Positions 60,998 to 64,000 of a stretch of 64,000 nucleotides of DNA are shown here, piece after piece. The notes under the pieces were generated by a model, which searched no databases, was not told where the DNA came from, and worked only from the letters and a program-made list of their open reading frames with translations. The number at the start of each line of letters is the position of its first letter. The first letter of the stretch is position 1. Source of the DNA: Hyalella azteca (taxonomy: Eukaryota > Arthropoda > Malacostraca > Amphipoda > Hyalellidae); assembly GCF_000764305.2 (NCBI RefSeq), contig NW_025942175.1:2147-66146 (forward strand), in the 5' to 3' direction. The translations under genes were made by a program, and so were the position numbers.

Positions 60998-61742
60998 GTA
61001 AATGACATCTTCAACATGAAATAAATTGCGAGGTTGTCGGGAACTAAAATTTTCGGTAAAATTTCATCAAAAATATAATCCGTGAAAATAACATATTGTC
61101 AATAGCAAAATTTAATCCACACGTTTTTTAATGGAAGAGGTGAGGCGGTTGGGCTATGGATATACAAATAAATTGTGCAAATATCTTCTTCATGATTATA
61201 TAAATTGTAATCACATTAAAGGAAACGTAAGTTTTATCAAGAGATAATGCTGAGGGTAAAATTTCCCGTAGGATGTTCCACTGCTTCTTGTAATAACTTG
61301 GCGCTGTGCTCTCCCAACTCAGCTTTGCGTTTAACGTCTAACATAAAATATCTCAACATAAAATAAGGCCAAGAAAGGCACGGCATCTGCTACTGCGCCG
61401 CTCGTATCCGCGCTAAACTGCATCTGGCAAAGAAACCTTCATCTAATTCTCAGTTTCTGTCTTGTTATTAACTAACTTGCTAAATAATACTAATTTCAGC
61501 TAGGAGCTGTTTACAAAATTTACGCGCTAACTGTAAGCACGTAATTTGGGCTTGTGTTGCCTTGTAAATATAATAAGCAGAGTGAGTCCTAAAATATAAG
61601 TGATCTTTCTTCAGCTCGTGTATGAGTTTCCACGAGCCAACATAAATGATTTAATAATATGCATATTTTTCATGAGTAAGGATTGAGATCTTTAGTTCAT
61701 AAGGCTTTGAAATGTACTTTAGATGAAGTTACAGCACTATTA
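60998..61742. other. No supported gene
   Basis: AT-rich with no recognised signal. Confidence 0.5.
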
Positions 61743-61955
61743 CACTGTTCCAAAAATCCCCGTTGAACAGTATTCCCGGCGTTTAAGTGACTGGGCGGCG
61801 TGAAAAGAAAAGGAGCATGACCGTTTTCATTCAAATTTAACCCTAGAAACCCGTACAACATCTAGTAAAAGCGGCGAAACAGTTATTTTCACGGAGTGAC
61901 CGGCCACTAGAACGCCGGTGAGACCGTTTTTTCACGTTTTCTTTTTTTAGCAGTG
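61743..61955 (-). mobile_element. CACTGTT foldback MITE, copy 3 (213 bp)
   Basis: Starts CACTGTTCCAAAAATCCCCG and ends TTTTTTTAGCAGTG. Its reverse complement aligns with copy 1 over its length: GGCGTTCTAGTGGCCGGTC, CCGTGAAAATAACTGTTT and TTTTACTAGATGTT. It is flanked by TA on both sides (61741-61742 and 61956-61957), the best evidence that this family inserts at TA. Confidence 0.87.
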
Positions 61956-62009
61956 TAAATACTACATCGCTTTCTGAAAAATATATTAAATGAAGCTATA
62001 TTTAACCAT

Positions 62010-62042
62010 CCACGACTTAAGGATGGCATCCTTAAGTCGTGG
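62010..62042. repeat. Perfect 16-bp palindrome plus partial third copy
   Basis: CCACGACTTAAGGATG is followed after a single G by its exact reverse complement, ending at 62042. CATCCTTAAGG and then ATCCACGACTTAAGG follow within 40 bp, so the same word appears again at about 62065-62081. Confidence 0.9.
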
Positions 62043-62081
62043 ATGACATCCTTAAGGCCTGTGCATCCACGACTTAAGGTT

Positions 62082-63145
62082 CTAAGCTATTTATATTAAA
62101 TTTTCTTATCTGACCGCGCCAAAACGTTGATTTGTCAATGTCTAATTAATTATAGGTCATATATTATCAATCATAGATTACAATTATATCATTCATAGGT
62201 TTCATTGAACTGCGTTTTTTCTATTTAAATTTCAACATCATAATTTGTAACTACACGAACCGGTCGGTAGTGCCATCTTCAAGGCCGAAAAATAGTGCAC
62301 ATGTGGAAGTGCTTATAAGCAAAGTTGTATCAGACAATTTAGGCGTAAATTTTGAACTCTTAGTGGATCATTAAAATCAGTACATTCTGTAGAAATCAGC
62401 ATCAGGACCAATAAATCTATAATTTCTGAAAATATTTAGTTTCCAGCAACATGTGCCTTCTACATAACCAACCTTGAACTCAAATGTTTAATCAAGATTT
62501 TAATAGCAAGTACGTTAATTTGTATGTTGATTTATTATATTTTTATTAAAAAGGCTACGAAGGCCTGCTTTGTCATTATATAGTTGAACTTCAAAAATAC
62601 AAATGGATCGAGTAATTTGGATGACTAATTTTACACGGACTATATTGAAACTTAAGAAGACATATATGAATGGGAAGGTAAATTCCTTACCTAACCTAAT
62701 TTGAAAGTGTGACATAACGTAAAAACCTTTTGATTAATAAACCATTTGAGATTCCTGCTCACATGTTCAATGTTGATTAAGAAAAGTTCGGTGTCATTCT
62801 AAATATGAAACAAGATGAACTGCAACGAGTTAGACTTGATTGGATGTATTAAATTTCAGTCAATTATGTGTCACTCTGAAGTAACGTTTAGGATCATTAC
62901 CTCTAGTACAGCTTTTTGACAGGAAATGTCTAGGAAATAAATGTTTACTGTTATAGGGATATTCTTTGTACTAAGTTGTTACCTAAATTGCTCGCTGCCC
63001 TTGCTTGAGTTTGTATAGTACATATAGTACTACTGCGTAATAGTTGACCGAAAGTTATCATTAGTGTAACGGGCTATAATTAAATATACGTAACTCTGTA
63101 ATAAATATTTTTATGAGGATATACTGTGAGCATTAATAAAAAAAT
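62082..63145. other. No supported gene
   Basis: AT-rich. Minus-strand frame 62515-62715 has no domain. Nothing else is recognised. Confidence 0.5.
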
Positions 63146-63323
63146 TAAGGAGCGTGAAGTACAACAAAAAGTTTACTTTTTAGAGAATTCCGAAAATATA
63201 AGGTGTTTCACAATGAATCGGCCGGTGTCCGTCTTTCCTTTTTAGCGCATTTTCTCATTTATGGAAAAAATGCATTATTGTGCTCGCCTTGTCCGCCTGT
63301 CTGTCTGTCCGTCCGTCTGTCTA
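63146..63323 (-). repeat. 178-bp tandem duplication carrying partial foldback copy d
   Basis: TAAGGAGCGTGAAGTACAAC at 63146 recurs at 63324. The following TTTAGAGAATTCCGAAAATA, AAGGTGTTTCACAATGAATC and GGCCGGTG blocks are also repeated. Each duplicate leads into TTTTTAGCGCATTTTCTC. In the first the foldback element breaks off in its GTCTGTCC-type microsatellite and jumps into the second duplicate. Confidence 0.88.
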
Positions 63324-63416
63324 TAAGGAGCGTGAAGTACAACAAAAAGTTTACTTTTTAGAGAATTCCGAAAATATAAGGTGTTTCACAATGAATCGGC
63401 CGGTGTTCGTCTTTCA

Positions 63417-63597
63417 TTTTTAGCGCATTTTCTCATTTATGGAAAAAATGCACTGTTGTGCTCGCCATGTCCGCCTGTCTGTCTGTCTGTCTGTCTGCCC
63501 GTCCGTCTGTCCGTCCGTCCGTGACCTCAAGTTTTCGTCGACGAGAAAATGCGCTCTCGGTCACTCACTGCAGTGAGTACTGAGTTATATTTTTTTT
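63417..63597 (-). mobile_element. Foldback element with TCTG/TCCG microsatellite, copy e
   Basis: A complete minus-oriented copy: TTTTTAGCGCATTTTCTC, ATTTATGGAAAAAATGCACT, a GTCTGTCTGTCTGTCTGCCC-type tract, GACCTCAAGTTTTCGTCGAC, GAGAAAATGCGCTCTCGG and ACTGCAGTGAGTACTGAGTT. The longest uninterrupted TCTG tract of the family here. Confidence 0.88.
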
Positions 63598-64000
63598 GAT
63601 GTTACGCCTGTCACTTTGATTTTTTATTGCTGGATAACACTATTTTAATGAATGCTCTATCAACTGTAGATATTAGTTAAATACTGGAACTTCCGGCTGT
63701 AGAACAATGCTCCACATTCCAAAAGCTTCTGCAGCCTTTACTCCTGGAACTTTATTAGCTTCAATTGGATCAAACACGAATTCAATATACGTATATTTAT
63801 AATACCAAATGGCTGAAAACGTTAACTCGTAAGAACATTTAACGATTTAGAAACATTTTTAAATTCACAACGTATGGTAAATCATAATCATTAGTTGTCA
63901 CTAATAATATAATTTATACCACGACAAACTTGATTTTCCTCCAAGGAAGTTTTCTATGTAATATTCATCAGTTTCAATTCCAGTTCATTCATCCTCGCAA
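63598..64000. other. No supported gene
   Basis: AT-rich to the end of the window. Nothing recognised. Confidence 0.5.

Overview
The window looks like AT-rich nuclear DNA of an animal, most likely an arthropod and probably an insect. The genes are split by GT-AG introns, coding sequence is a very small fraction, and there is an IS630-Tc1-mariner relic, several foldback MITE families, a tRNA-derived SINE-like head and many minisatellites. I see no bacterial operon, CRISPR array, rRNA gene or complete tRNA gene. I cannot name the species. The order is uncertain.

Left part (1-7 kb). A 26-bp minisatellite opens the window. At 1745-1767 there is an exact match to the Illumina Nextera/Tn5 transposase adapter, followed by the only N in the window, so the join there is suspect. 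Two plus-strand exons (4091-4264 and 6141-6316) join in phase and encode most of a C-terminal C2 domain ending in a stop codon. It closely resembles the terminal C2 domain of long intersectin (ITSN family). The exons that should precede it (start of C2, PH, DH, SH3) are not visible upstream, which may be a consequence of the suspect join. Three different minisatellites sit around these exons: in both flanking introns and in the presumed 3' UTR.

Middle part (7-44 kb). I find no gene I can support. This stretch holds a (TC)n microsatellite, a SINE-like tRNA head, copies of a foldback element that carries GACG/GACA microsatellites, a 941-bp tandem duplication (20704-22587), a nested foldback element (23961-24926), an internally deleted 504-bp mariner-like element (33234-33737) with the C-terminal third of a transposase, and several minor tandem repeats.

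Right part (44-64 kb). A six-exon minus-strand gene (49286 down to 44788) can be assembled from splice signals and matching phases. It encodes a predicted secreted protein of about 529 residues: signal peptide, Asn/Ser/Thr-rich linker, one CUB domain split over three exons, and a long Ser/Thr-rich tail with many N-glycosylation sequons. Two features of it stand out. Intron 4 is almost entirely a 34-unit, indel-free 20-bp minisatellite with nested 60-bp higher-order periodicity. Intron 2 would be only 26 nt long, so it is either an exceptionally short intron or a one-base frameshift in a T run. Beyond the gene lie a second and third copy of the 213-bp CACTGTT MITE, more minisatellites, one weak candidate first exon (60191-60283), a perfect 16-bp palindrome and a tandemly duplicated foldback element near the right edge.

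The two supported genes do not obviously act together. I found no convincing previously undescribed system. The best leads are the 26-nt intron or frameshift, minisatellites lying within about 10-30 nt of 5' splice sites, and the foldback families.
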